Below are positions 1 through 6,178 of a DNA stretch of 28,808 bases, in pieces. The notes beneath the pieces are model-generated. The model saw only the letters and a list, made by a program, of their open reading frames with translations, was not told the origin of the DNA and ran no database searches. The position numbers and the translations under genes are program-made. The stretch is from positions 1 to 28,808 of IMG/VR virus record IMGVR_UViG_3300042569_000544; one strand, written 5' to 3'. The DNA comes from a virus. How positions within the stretch are numbered: position 1 is the stretch's first letter; every line of letters starts with the position of its first letter.

Positions 1-79
1 GGCTAGTGCTAGTCCATGCGCTTAGCGCGTGAATCTCATCGTTGCCGTAATGTCCAATCAATTCTACCGTGTTGTTCAT
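1..79 (-). CDS. thyX: FAD-dependent thymidylate synthase ThyX (N-terminal fragment)
   Basis: The reverse strand from the ATG at 79-77 reads 26 codons and leaves the window. The peptide contains V-E-L-I-G-H-Y-G followed by H-A-L-S-A-W-T-S-T-S, which I recognise as the N-terminus of phage-type ThyX proteins. ThyX makes dTMP from dUMP using FAD and methylenetetrahydrofolate, and phages use it to supply thymidylate for replication. The catalytic RHR-x7-S motif would lie outside the window and cannot be checked. There is no Shine-Dalgarno sequence before the ATG. The gene is divergent from the rightward early region. The call rests on 26 residues only. Confidence 0.62.
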   Translation of the reverse strand, partial: MNNTVELIGHYGNDEIHALSAWTSTS

Positions 80-220
80 TTCTTTGAGTTTGTGCTTGCT
101 TTTGGTGTTTTCTCCTCTGTCAACCGTAAGAAAACTATGCCTTTTTTCTTACAAAAGTAAACAGTCAAGTCTAAATTATTTATTCTTTTTAATTAAGAAG
201 TTAAACATTTAAGGGTTAAA
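80..220. promoter_or_regulatory. AT-rich divergent intergenic region
   Basis: This spacer lies between leftward thyX and the rightward structured region, so promoters for both directions are expected here. It is AT-rich from about 135 to 220. On the minus strand CAAAAGTA at 152-159 reads as TACTTTTG, which fits the TAnnTTTG -7 element of Bacteroidota promoters, but no matching upstream TTTG box is seen at the usual spacing. No clear sigma-70 pair was found in either direction. The promoter role is inferred from layout. Confidence 0.3.
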
Positions 221-247
221 GGTTGAGCGTAGATCAACCGTCCGTTT

Positions 248-379
248 TCGCTTCCCTTCAGTTCCAGAGAAAGGAGGTTTAAGGAGAGAAACAAGGCTCT
301 GCCATTGGTAGTCTGACCCTTCGGCTCGCCGTATTCTTACATTCGGGCGTAATTCAGCTTTGTCTCGCTTCCCTTTCAG
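248..379 (+). repeat. Imperfect direct repeat inside the structured region
   Basis: TCGCTTCCCTTCAG at 248-261 recurs as TCGCTTCCCTTTCAG at 365-379, differing only by one extra T. The copies are about 117 bp apart. They may be duplicated structural modules of the RNA. No function is known. Confidence 0.55.
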
Positions 380-503
380 ACCTTTCGACTATCTGGTTGC
401 CATAGCAGGAATACCTCCTGACCTTGCTATGGACTTGCGACAAAACCTAGCTTCTGATGAGTATCGTGCTTTTGGCAGTATGGCCATCGGGTAAAGCAGA
501 AAT

Positions 504-586
504 CCCGTACAGGGCGGATGGAGGGGCCTGTACGGGACTAAGACCGAGCGGCGAGCTAGTGTTACCTAGCAGTTCCATCCGCTCGG
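504..586 (+). other. Tandem hairpins with a competing 9-bp helix
   Basis: Hairpin 1 pairs 504-513 with 527-536 (CCCGTACAGG/CCTGTACGGG). Hairpin 2 pairs 544-551 with 579-586 (CCGAGCGG/CCGCTCGG) and holds an inner GCTAG/CTAGC stem with a TGTTAC loop. The loop of hairpin 1 carries GCGGATGGA (514-522), exactly complementary to TCCATCCGC at 574-582, which overlaps the 3' arm of hairpin 2. The RNA can form either hairpin 2 or a pseudoknot with the loop of hairpin 1, but not both fully. Confidence 0.6.
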
Positions 587-829
587 CAAGAGCTACAATC
601 TACCACTTTGTGCAAACGTCAACTGGCAGCTACCAACTTTGTTATGTCGTAAGTGCTTGGTATTGCGACAACTCAGCCCGTAAAATCAAAATGTTGAAAA
701 AATTAGCTCGCATTTTCAACAAGCGCAAAATAGGTTTTGGGGCATGGGGCGACGAAACCCATCAACGATCCTCTTACCTAGCCATCAGGTGACGAAATAA
801 AGGTGGCGCCAACTAACACACAAAAACAC

Positions 830-1108
830 ATGACTGACACACAACTAAACGCCGAACAGGAAGCTTTTCTAGCTTTCATGGACGCATCTAAGAAAAGCCT
901 AGATGCAACAAATCAAATTAGTGAGGTTTTTCAAAAGTATATGGATGCTACTAAAAAAACTACTGAGGCTTATGCGGAATATGTCCGCCTTCAAGCAGTT
1001 GAAACAAGTGCTTATTCCGACTATGTAGAAGCATCAAAGTTTTCAAATATTCAATCCGATAATGCCAACAAGTTACACAATGAATGGGTTAAGATTAGGG
1101 GTTACTAA
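830..1108 (+). CDS. Small hypothetical coiled-coil-like early protein
   Basis: This 92-aa product is polar and rich in Ala, Lys, Asp and Thr. It has recurring spaced aromatic residues (MDASKKS, MDATKKT, YSDYVEASK) that suggest long amphipathic helices. The ATG at 830 was chosen. An in-frame GTG at 803 would add nine residues, but neither start has a Shine-Dalgarno sequence and the N-terminus MTDTQLNAEQ looks natural. It is the first protein gene after the structured RNA region, with the next gene starting one base after its stop. No family is recognised. Confidence 0.6.
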   Translation: MTDTQLNAEQEAFLAFMDASKKSLDATNQISEVFQKYMDATKKTTEAYAEYVRLQAVETSAYSDYVEASKFSNIQSDNANKLHNEWVKIRGY

Positions 1109-1109
1109 A

Positions 1110-1316
1110 ATGGAAGAACATCCACATACAAGACTTATAAATACCAAAAAGTGGGCCGCAACGCAGGATGACTGCCGGGAAGTATCAATCTTAATTGAAG
1201 ACCTTTTCTGGGCATTGGAAGAAATTGAACGCCTTCGTTTTCAACAATCCGACGCAGACTTGCAATATGACCTAGAAACCGAGTCTCGTTCTTGGCTACG
1301 GGAGGTGATCGAATGA
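1110..1316 (+). CDS. Small hypothetical protein
   Basis: A 68-aa product starting MEEHPHTRLINTKKW, acidic and probably helical in its second half (EDLFWALEEIERLRFQQSD). The ATG at 1110 follows the preceding stop by one base. An ATG at 1062 in the same frame would overlap the previous gene heavily and is not preferred. The stop TGA overlaps the ATG of the next gene (ATGA), which suggests translational coupling. I do not recognise a family. Confidence 0.55.
   Translation: MEEHPHTRLINTKKWAATQDDCREVSILIEDLFWALEEIERLRFQQSDADLQYDLETESRSWLREVIE
1301..1310 (+). promoter_or_regulatory. Near-perfect extended Shine-Dalgarno site
   Basis: GGAGGTGATC lies two bases before the ATG at 1313. It is complementary over ten bases to the conserved 3' end of 16S rRNA. 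Almost no other gene in the window has a recognisable Shine-Dalgarno, so this stands out. It also encodes residues R-E-V-I of the previous gene, so chance cannot be excluded. The core-to-start spacing is slightly long but usable. Confidence 0.5.
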
Positions 1317-1657
1317 GTAATGAACACGTAGCATCACTTTTTGCTTTTCTTAATTCAGCAAAGGTGAAAGAAAAATATGAGTTTTATCGGCGCGGTGGAG
1401 GCGCAGTAACTGGAACTTATTTACCAAAATCAAAAATTGGGTATAAGTTAACTGACAGCGAAAAACAGCAAATAATTGAACAATATCAAAAGCAGATACC
1501 GATTCAAGTAATTGCTAACAAAATTGGAAGGTCAAATGACTCTATTAGGAATGTTTTAAAAAGAGCTGGAATTTATGATGTTGATAGGGATAAACTATCA
1601 AACCTAATTGCAGGGCACGAATCAATTAAGACAACATACACAAATAAAAAACGCTAA
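1313..1657 (+). CDS. Putative helix-turn-helix DNA-binding protein
   Basis: The ATG at 1313 gives 114 aa. A longer frame from 1292 would bury the ribosome site and is not preferred. Residues about 45-85 (KLTDSEKQQIIEQYQ ... VIANKIGRSNDSIRNVLKRAG) look like a resolvase/transposase-type helix-turn-helix: a helix, the turn around I-A-N-K-I-G-R, then a recognition helix. No catalytic domain accompanies it. It could be an early transcriptional regulator or an adaptor. The exonuclease gene starts one base after its stop. The fold is inferred from pattern; targets are unknown. Confidence 0.6.
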   Translation: MSNEHVASLFAFLNSAKVKEKYEFYRRGGGAVTGTYLPKSKIGYKLTDSEKQQIIEQYQKQIPIQVIANKIGRSNDSIRNVLKRAGIYDVDRDKLSNLIAGHESIKTTYTNKKR

Positions 1658-1658
1658 A

Positions 1659-2465
1659 ATGGGACACTATTACGACAAGGACGGAAACGCTTGCCATACG
1701 CAAGCCACCAAAGCTGGTGCTAAAAACAAGACGCGCCCAACTACGGTTGCCGACGCACGCAAACTCAAGCTGCTGCCAAGTGTGACAACGGTTATGGAAG
1801 ACATAACAAAGGGTGCATTTGCTGATTGGGGGAAAAGGAATGTTCTTCGCATTGCGGGAGGAATCCCGTTAATTGGTTGCGAGAATGTTCAAGAATGGAT
1901 TGGCGAAATCCTTAAAGTTGACAATAAGGAGAAAGATGACACCTTTAAGTTTGGCACGGCTATTCACCACGAAATCGAAGTCGCCCTGAATCACGGAGAA
2001 TGGGATGAGGGACTTAATAATTATGTATGCCCTGCCTTAGATGCAGTTTGGGCTATGGACTTGCAGGAAATGGTCACTGAATCAGTCACGGTTAATTCAG
2101 AAATTGGCTACGCTGGATGCGTTGACCTTGCAGGCTGGATGCAAGACGCAGAGAGCATGGTGGAAATTCCAACAGTTCCTGTTATTGTTGACTTCAAGAC
2201 CAAGAAAACTAAGGCGGGCGAAAAGATTGACGTTAGCGAAACCTATCCTTGGCAGCTCGCAGCTTACCACGTTTCCAAATTTGGCAAGAGCCAGCGTGAA
2301 TTGCACCCTATGGCTAAGGCCGCATTGGTTTTTATTAGCTCAACGGAAGTTGGTCGCGTTGAAGTGGTATGGTTTGAACACGCAGACCTAGACTACGCAT
2401 GGGACTGCTTTAAGGCTTGCCATAAATTATGGTGCTTACGCAACGATTATTACTTGACATACTAG
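1659..2465 (+). CDS. PD-(D/E)XK exonuclease (RecB/Cas4/lambda-exonuclease-like)
   Basis: Starting at ATG 1659, just after the previous stop, the product is 268 aa. It shows the ordered motifs of the RecB-like nuclease superfamily: G-T-A-I-H-H-E at about 99-105, V-D-L-A-G with Asp156, V-D-F-K with Asp178 and Lys180 as the metal-binding and catalytic pair, and W-Q-L-A-A-Y-H with Gln199. Such enzymes resect double-stranded ends. With the ERF-like annealing protein and SSB-like protein just downstream, it would form a phage recombination or repair module: resection, strand annealing, single-strand protection. Cas4-type cysteines are not evident as a cluster, so I favour a phage recombination nuclease. 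Confidence 0.85.
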   Translation: MGHYYDKDGNACHTQATKAGAKNKTRPTTVADARKLKLLPSVTTVMEDITKGAFADWGKRNVLRIAGGIPLIGCENVQEWIGEILKVDNKEKDDTFKFGTAIHHEIEVALNHGEWDEGLNNYVCPALDAVWAMDLQEMVTESVTVNSEIGYAGCVDLAGWMQDAESMVEIPTVPVIVDFKTKKTKAGEKIDVSETYPWQLAAYHVSKFGKSQRELHPMAKAALVFISSTEVGRVEVVWFEHADLDYAWDCFKACHKLWCLRNDYYLTY

Positions 2466-2491
2466 GGTGAATACCCAACATAGAACACGAT

Positions 2492-2707
2492 ATGAATGAA
2501 CTAAATAAACATGAGGAAGAAGCACTCCACGAAGTGCTGACAGACATTACCGATTCCAGCGATGAAATTGGTCAAAACCGCGCCATTGATCGCTACCTAA
2601 AGCTCAATATGGCAGTTGCCATTCGTAACGGCACGCTGTCGGGCGAAATGTTCGATAAGGCGTTAGATACACTTAAACCCAAACAGAAAATACACGGAAA
2701 CAACTGA
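2492..2707 (+). CDS. Small hypothetical protein within the recombination module
   Basis: A 71-aa acidic, mainly helical product starting MNELNKHEEEALHEVLTDI. It sits 26 bp after the exonuclease and one base before the ERF-like gene, in the same direction. No signal peptide, membrane segment or cysteine motif is visible. The position suggests an accessory role in recombination, but no family is recognised. No Shine-Dalgarno precedes its ATG. Confidence 0.6.
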   Translation: MNELNKHEEEALHEVLTDITDSSDEIGQNRAIDRYLKLNMAVAIRNGTLSGEMFDKALDTLKPKQKIHGNN

Positions 2708-2708
2708 T

Positions 2709-3290
2709 ATGGCACCACTAGAACTAGATAAAATTGCCCCTGCACTCGTTGCAGCCCAAGCAAAAATCACGTTTGCAACTAAGGATAGCACAAATCCACA
2801 CTTTAAGAATCGTTACGCCGACTTACAAAGCGTAATTGAAGCCATTAAAGGGCCGTTGAATGAGAATGGCATTGCGTTCATTCAAACTCCTTCCAAGTCG
2901 GAAGCAGGTTTCCTTAGTTTAACCACTATGCTGATCCACACTAGCGGCCAGTTTATTAGTGACACCGCTTCCATCCCACTACCAAAGAATGACCCGCAAG
3001 GTTATGGCTCTGCCCTTACATATGGTCGCAGATATGGATTGGCTGCGATTTGCGGGCTTTTCCAAGCTGATGACGATGGAGAGGCGGCTAAGCCTGTTGT
3101 TGTGCCTGTAATGGCATCTATGGCCAATAAGGCCGACATTGCCGCTATCAACACTTTTGCTGAAGGTTCGGATACGGGCAAAGTTGTTACCGCCGCCTTC
3201 AAGCATTACGCAGTTAAAGCAGCTAAAGACCTAACGTCAGACCAAGCAGCAGCTATCATTAAACGCTGCATTGAAACCGTCCAGAAATAA
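2709..3290 (+). CDS. erf: ERF family single-strand annealing protein
   Basis: The 193-aa product has hallmarks of the ERF superfamily of phage annealing recombinases. Near the N-terminus is N-P-H-F-K-N-R-Y-A-D-L preceding a helix (QSVIEAI). At about 97-127 is the signature Y-G-S-A-L-T-Y-G-R-R-Y followed by the acidic F-Q-A-D-D-D-G-E-A. These proteins form rings that anneal complementary single strands, working with an exonuclease and often an SSB, exactly the neighbours seen here. The region after about residue 130 is less conserved and ends in a helical segment. Start at 2709 directly follows the previous stop, with no Shine-Dalgarno. Confidence 0.9.
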   Translation: MAPLELDKIAPALVAAQAKITFATKDSTNPHFKNRYADLQSVIEAIKGPLNENGIAFIQTPSKSEAGFLSLTTMLIHTSGQFISDTASIPLPKNDPQGYGSALTYGRRYGLAAICGLFQADDDGEAAKPVVVPVMASMANKADIAAINTFAEGSDTGKVVTAAFKHYAVKAAKDLTSDQAAAIIKRCIETVQK

Positions 3291-3301
3291 TAAACAAGTC
3301 C

Positions 3302-3625
3302 ATGCCTAACATCAACGTATCACTCGACATTAACGCTCTCCGCGATTTCATCAAAGAGAACCCCAGCTCCGTCTTTAAGGGCAAGAAGGACTATTTCTCC
3401 CTAACCCTGTTTGCCAATGAAGTACCCGACAAGTTTGGTAATGATTTCTCTGTTAAGCCCCGCCTTAGCAAAGAACTAAAGGAGGAGTTTAAGAAGGAGG
3501 ATAAGAAACTGCCCTTCGTTGGTAACGCCAAGATTCAAGAGGCTTACGATCCTTCCAAGTATAGCAAGCCGACCACGCCGATCAAGAACGCAAAGGTAGA
3601 GGTTGCAGAAGATTTGCCGTTCTGA
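3302..3625 (+). CDS. Single-stranded DNA-binding-like protein with acidic tail
   Basis: This 107-aa product begins with a beta-rich stretch (INVSLDINALRDF, DYFSLTLFANE) and ends in a flexible Lys/Pro region tipped by E-V-A-E-D-L-P-F. That tip resembles the acidic DDIPF-type C-terminus by which SSB proteins recruit partners. Location right after ERF supports a ssDNA-binding role in recombination or replication. It is shorter than bacterial SSB (about 150-180 aa) and the OB fold cannot be confirmed by eye, so this is a motif-plus-context call. Confidence 0.65.
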   Translation: MPNINVSLDINALRDFIKENPSSVFKGKKDYFSLTLFANEVPDKFGNDFSVKPRLSKELKEEFKKEDKKLPFVGNAKIQEAYDPSKYSKPTTPIKNAKVEVAEDLPF

Positions 3626-3638
3626 TTTAGACACACTC

Positions 3639-3960
3639 GCCCTAGGTGTTAAAATTAGGGCACCGTTCTTTTAACAAACTAGACTCCGTTCCTTGCAAGA
3701 CGAGACTTCGGAATATATCGCTGGAAATTTCCGGTGAGAAAGCTGGATCAAGTTTTGGCCTGCTAACACACGCAGAAGCGTCTGTGGCTGAAAGCGGAAT
3801 AGTGCCTGTCCTACCGATGACTAGGCTCCATCTTCCCCTAGCTCGCCTCTGTCTGGCAGCAATCGCCACGTTATGCTACTAGGGGGTTCTTCCCACCATC
3901 ATCTAACATCGAAAGATGCGCCTTGAATGTCGTAAATGCAGGCGGAAATCCTGCTGGTGG
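3639..3960 (+). ncRNA. Second candidate structured non-coding region, upstream of tRNA-Thr
   Basis: The 342 bp between the SSB-like stop and the tRNA has no convincing protein gene but several potential helices: 3639-3644/3656-3661 (GCCCTA/TAGGGC); 3767-3773/3778-3786 (AGAA loop, 2-nt bulge); 3835-3841/3879-3885 (CCCCTAG/CTAGGGG); and a possible three-way junction closed by 3893-3898/3955-3960 (CCACCA/TGGTGG) with branches 3907-3910/3915-3918 (CATC-GAAA-GATG, a GNRA loop) and 3938-3942/3950-3954 (GCAGG/CCTGC). A perfect palindrome GGAAATTTCC is at 3723-3732. The first hairpin could instead be a weak terminator after the SSB-like gene. No known RNA family was recognised. Confidence 0.4.
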
Positions 3961-3967
3961 TTCCTTT

Positions 3968-4041
3968 GCCCTCATAGCATGAAGGTCGTGCAAAAGTTTT
4001 GTAAACTTTAGGCGAGGTTTCGATTCCCTCTGAGGGCTCCA
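3968..4041 (+). tRNA. tRNA-Thr(UGU)
   Basis: A full cloverleaf folds. Acceptor GCCCTCA (3968-3974) pairs with TGAGGGC (4031-4037), followed by discriminator T and an encoded CCA (4039-4041). The D arm is GCAT/GTGC with loop GAAGGTC. The anticodon stem is AAAGT/ACTTT with loop TTTGTAA, giving anticodon UGU (Thr, codon ACA and wobble). The variable loop has 4 nt and the T-loop is TTCGATT. The last T-stem pair (T-C) is mismatched, which is unusual. Bases at 3-4 of the acceptor and the TAGC start of the D arm fit threonine tRNAs. Confidence 0.88.
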
Positions 4042-4078
4042 ATTTACTCCACAGTAAAATCTACCGATTCAGTAAAAC

Positions 4079-4375
4079 ATGAAAAAACAAATAAATAAAT
4101 TAGACCACTTCAATAAAAGCGACTTAGTGTTCTGGGCATTTAGATATATGCTAGGCCGTCAGTCTTACGCAGTTAGCGACTTTGCTGAACGTTTAGCTTT
4201 AAGCTGGAACTCACTAGATAAGCAAGTACAGCAGTTAATCAAAAAAGAGCTTGATAAAGCGTTCTTGAAAGATGATGAAACCCGTGCATTGAAATGCGAC
4301 TACAAAACTCTTGGTGGTGATTGCGACCGTAATTCATGGCAAAAGGTTAAAGACGCCTATGAAAAAGCAAACTGA
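4079..4375 (+). CDS. Conserved-looking phage hypothetical protein
   Basis: The 98-aa product contains L-V-F-W-A-F-R-Y-M-L-G-R-Q-S-Y-A-V-S-D-F followed by W-N-S-L. I associate this pattern with a widespread family of small phage proteins of unknown role, often next to DNA-metabolism genes. Directly upstream, CAGTAAAA occurs twice, at 4052-4059 and 4070-4077, just before the ATG. No Shine-Dalgarno is present. The end overlaps the HNH gene by 17 bp. Confidence 0.65.
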   Translation: MKKQINKLDHFNKSDLVFWAFRYMLGRQSYAVSDFAERLALSWNSLDKQVQQLIKKELDKAFLKDDETRALKCDYKTLGGDCDRNSWQKVKDAYEKAN

Positions 4376-4763
4376 AAAGCCTTTCAATGGCGGAAATTGG
4401 TCGATTAGCCGTATGCGTAGTTTCGCTATGTCGGCACTACGGAGGGCACAATGGCCAGCTAAATACCAAGCAATTTCACAGGCTTACATTGGTGATGGAA
4501 TTAACCCAAAGACAGGTAAGCCGTGCAAGTTACACAAATGCCCCACTTGCGAGAAAGTGTATCCAAAGGGCATGATGCACGCAGACCATAAAAATCCGGT
4601 AATACCCATTGACAAACAGTGGTCAAATGGTTTTCTCGGCTACGATTGGAATGAAGTGATGCGTAACTTATGGTGTGAGAAAGATGGATTTTCCGCAATC
4701 TGCAAGGAGTGTCATAAAACTAAAACAAAACAAGAAAACACAGAAAGAAGAAACAATAAATGA
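4359..4763 (+). CDS. HNH endonuclease
   Basis: Starting at ATG 4359 (MKKQTEKPF), the product is 134 aa. It has a zinc-finger-like HNH core: C-P-T-C, then H-A-D-H-K-N-P-V with the first catalytic His, a W-N/R-N-L-W central segment, and C-K-E-C-H-K-T-K-T with the final His and second Cys pair. HNH enzymes nick or cut DNA. In phages they act as homing endonucleases, packaging-associated nucleases or recombination nucleases. As a free-standing gene among recombination and replication genes it may be either a recombination nuclease or a selfish homing enzyme. The ATG overlaps the previous gene, and the stop overlaps the next start. Confidence 0.8.
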   Translation: MKKQTEKPFNGGNWSISRMRSFAMSALRRAQWPAKYQAISQAYIGDGINPKTGKPCKLHKCPTCEKVYPKGMMHADHKNPVIPIDKQWSNGFLGYDWNEVMRNLWCEKDGFSAICKECHKTKTKQENTERRNNK

Positions 4764-5119
4764 TTAACCTGCCAGCTCCAATCGGATACAAGCCAAGTAA
4801 GAAAAGCAAAGGAGTATTTCGCTATCCAACACAAGAAGAACGAAAGCTAATTTCTAAATTTATTCTAGTAAATGGGTCTTATAAAGCAGAAATAGAGTTT
4901 AACATTAGCAAAACATTAGCCAAATCTATTCGCAAACAGTTTGGCATTGCACCACTTAAAGTGGGACGAAGCGCAACTTATACTGATGACGATGTGAAAA
5001 AGTGGATTGCTTATTTAAAGGAAAATAAAAACAATATAAAGCAGTGTTCAAAAAACTTTAGCTGCTCACACGATACAGTTGCTCGCAGGGTTAAAGAATA
5101 TGAGTCTAAATTTAATTAA
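4760..5119 (+). CDS. Putative helix-turn-helix protein
   Basis: The 119-aa basic product appears to contain two helix-turn-helix-like segments. One is around residues 32-60 (LISKFILVNGSYKAEIEFNISKTLAKSIRKQFG); the other is near the C-terminus (IKQCSKNFSCSHDTVARRVKEY). Such doublets occur in resolvase-like or homing-enzyme-associated DNA-binding domains. The start ATG overlaps the stop of the HNH gene (ATGA), so it may cooperate with that endonuclease, for example by giving target specificity. That link is inference from coupling. No catalytic residues are visible. Confidence 0.6.
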   Translation: MINLPAPIGYKPSKKSKGVFRYPTQEERKLISKFILVNGSYKAEIEFNISKTLAKSIRKQFGIAPLKVGRSATYTDDDVKKWIAYLKENKNNIKQCSKNFSCSHDTVARRVKEYESKFN

Positions 5120-5321
5120 ACAATATTGCGAATATGTAACCAAGGCTGCAAGCGAACAGGGATGGAAACTCGCACTAGCTCTACACGGTTTCGCATGGCA
5201 AAAGGATGGTGAAACCAAACAATACATTTACGTTACCAATGATGCAAGAGACGCATTGCATCAGGCTTGTATGACACTCGATAACGACTTCCTCAAACTA
5301 CCACAATTAGAAATTAAATGA
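5100..5321 (+). CDS. Small hypothetical protein
   Basis: The 73-aa product starts MSLNLIKQYCEYVTKAASEQ at ATG 5100, inside the end of the previous gene (20-bp overlap). A longer frame from 5079 is less likely. It has a helical N-terminus and a mixed middle (FAWQKDGETKQYIYVTNDARDALHQ). Its stop overlaps the ATG of the phosphoesterase gene. Coupling to that enzyme suggests a related role. No family is recognised. Confidence 0.55.
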   Translation: MSLNLIKQYCEYVTKAASEQGWKLALALHGFAWQKDGETKQYIYVTNDARDALHQACMTLDNDFLKLPQLEIK

Positions 5322-6178
5322 AAACAGACGGACTATTCAGCGCACATTCAGTTATCATCAACGCAAAGCTCAATGAGCCCTTCTACATCATTCCCTTTGG
5401 CGACATCCACCGCGAATCAGAGGCATTTGCACATGAAGAATGGGAGCAGTTTTTAGCCTACGCAAAGAAGAAAAAGAACACCTATTTTTTCGGCATGGGT
5501 GACTACTGCGATGGTTGCAGTACGTCAGAGCGTCAAATCTTGGGCCAACTCCACGATAGCACCGTGGCAACAATGAAAGGCGTTTACAAGGGAGTTATTA
5601 AAACCTTGGCTAATGAGCTTTCCTTTATGAAGGGCAAGATCATTGGCATGTTAGGCGGAAACCACTTCTACGAGTTTGAGAATGGAGAGAATACCGATCA
5701 CATCTTGGCGCACGCATTAGGAGCAAAATATCTCGGCTGTACGTCTTTGGTTCGCCTGTCGCTAGCGTTTCCAGATCGCCCTAAATTAGCTGTTAGCCTA
5801 GACTTATTTGGCAATCATGGCAAGGGTGGTGGTCGTACCGTTGGCGCAGTGTTTAACGCCATTGAAGATATGCAAAAGGTTGCTGATGCAGACATTTATA
5901 TTCAAGGACACACGCACAGTAAGGGTATTATGCCTAGTTTTCCCCGTATGCGACTAGTGCCAAACGGAAAGAACGGCGTAACTGTTCGTGCTCGCCAGCC
6001 TTTCTTGGGCCGTACTGGTAGCTTTCTGAAAACCTACGAGAACGGCAAGAAGGCTTATGGCGTAGATGCACTCTATCCTGGCTGTTCTCTAGGCGTAATC
6101 GAGTTTGAGGTGACGCCAATTCGCGTACGAAAAGACGGGGTAGATCGCATTGAGTTGAAGATTACGGGTAAAGCATGA
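5318..6178 (+). CDS. Calcineurin-like metallophosphoesterase
   Basis: The 286-aa product carries the ordered metal-binding motifs of the calcineurin/Mre11-type fold: G-D-I-H (28-31), G-D-Y-C-D (61-65), G-G-N-H-F (113-117), G-N-H-G-K-G (165-170) and G-H-T-H (197-200). All expected Asp, Asn and His ligands are present, so it should be an active di-metal phosphoesterase. Related phage enzymes hydrolyse DNA ends or nucleotides, but the substrate is not visible from sequence. It shares an ATGA junction with the gene before, and its stop overlaps the next start, so it sits in a tightly coupled early operon. No signal peptide, hence cytoplasmic. Confidence 0.88.
   Translation: MKTDGLFSAHSVIINAKLNEPFYIIPFGDIHRESEAFAHEEWEQFLAYAKKKKNTYFFGMGDYCDGCSTSERQILGQLHDSTVATMKGVYKGVIKTLANELSFMKGKIIGMLGGNHFYEFENGENTDHILAHALGAKYLGCTSLVRLSLAFPDRPKLAVSLDLFGNHGKGGGRTVGAVFNAIEDMQKVADADIYIQGHTHSKGIMPSFPRMRLVPNGKNGVTVRARQPFLGRTGSFLKTYENGKKAYGVDALYPGCSLGVIEFEVTPIRVRKDGVDRIELKITGKA

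Larger units (their letters stand above)
221..770 (+). ncRNA. Candidate large structured non-coding RNA
   Basis: About 550 bp with no credible protein gene but many local inverted repeats. Those seen are 221-226/234-239 (GGTTGA, 7-nt loop); 400-405/427-432 enclosing 406-410/416-420; 504-513/527-536 (10 bp); 544-551/579-586 (8 bp) enclosing 555-559/566-570; 645-652/663-670 (8 bp with one G-U); 692-700/713-721 (9 bp); and 744-748/758-762. A 7-nt complement also links AGGAGGT at 272-278 with ACCTCCT at 413-419. It is less AT-rich than its upstream flank. Size and ornateness recall the class of large phage RNAs such as GOLLD and ROOL, but I could not match a named family. Ends are approximate and the strand is inferred from the following genes. 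Confidence 0.45.

Noticed and set aside
457-792. Open frame of 111 codons on the plus strand
   Set aside because: It runs through five inverted repeats of the candidate RNA, has an odd composition, and no domain or ribosome site. The inverted repeats explain the sequence better than a protein.
3646-3882. Open frames on both strands between the SSB-like gene and the tRNA
   Set aside because: Both peptides look random, and the region is rich in hairpins. No start signal or conserved pattern is visible.
4052-4077. Two copies of CAGTAAAA as an operator
   Set aside because: Only two short AT-rich copies before one gene. This is too little to claim a binding site, so it is only mentioned in that gene entry.
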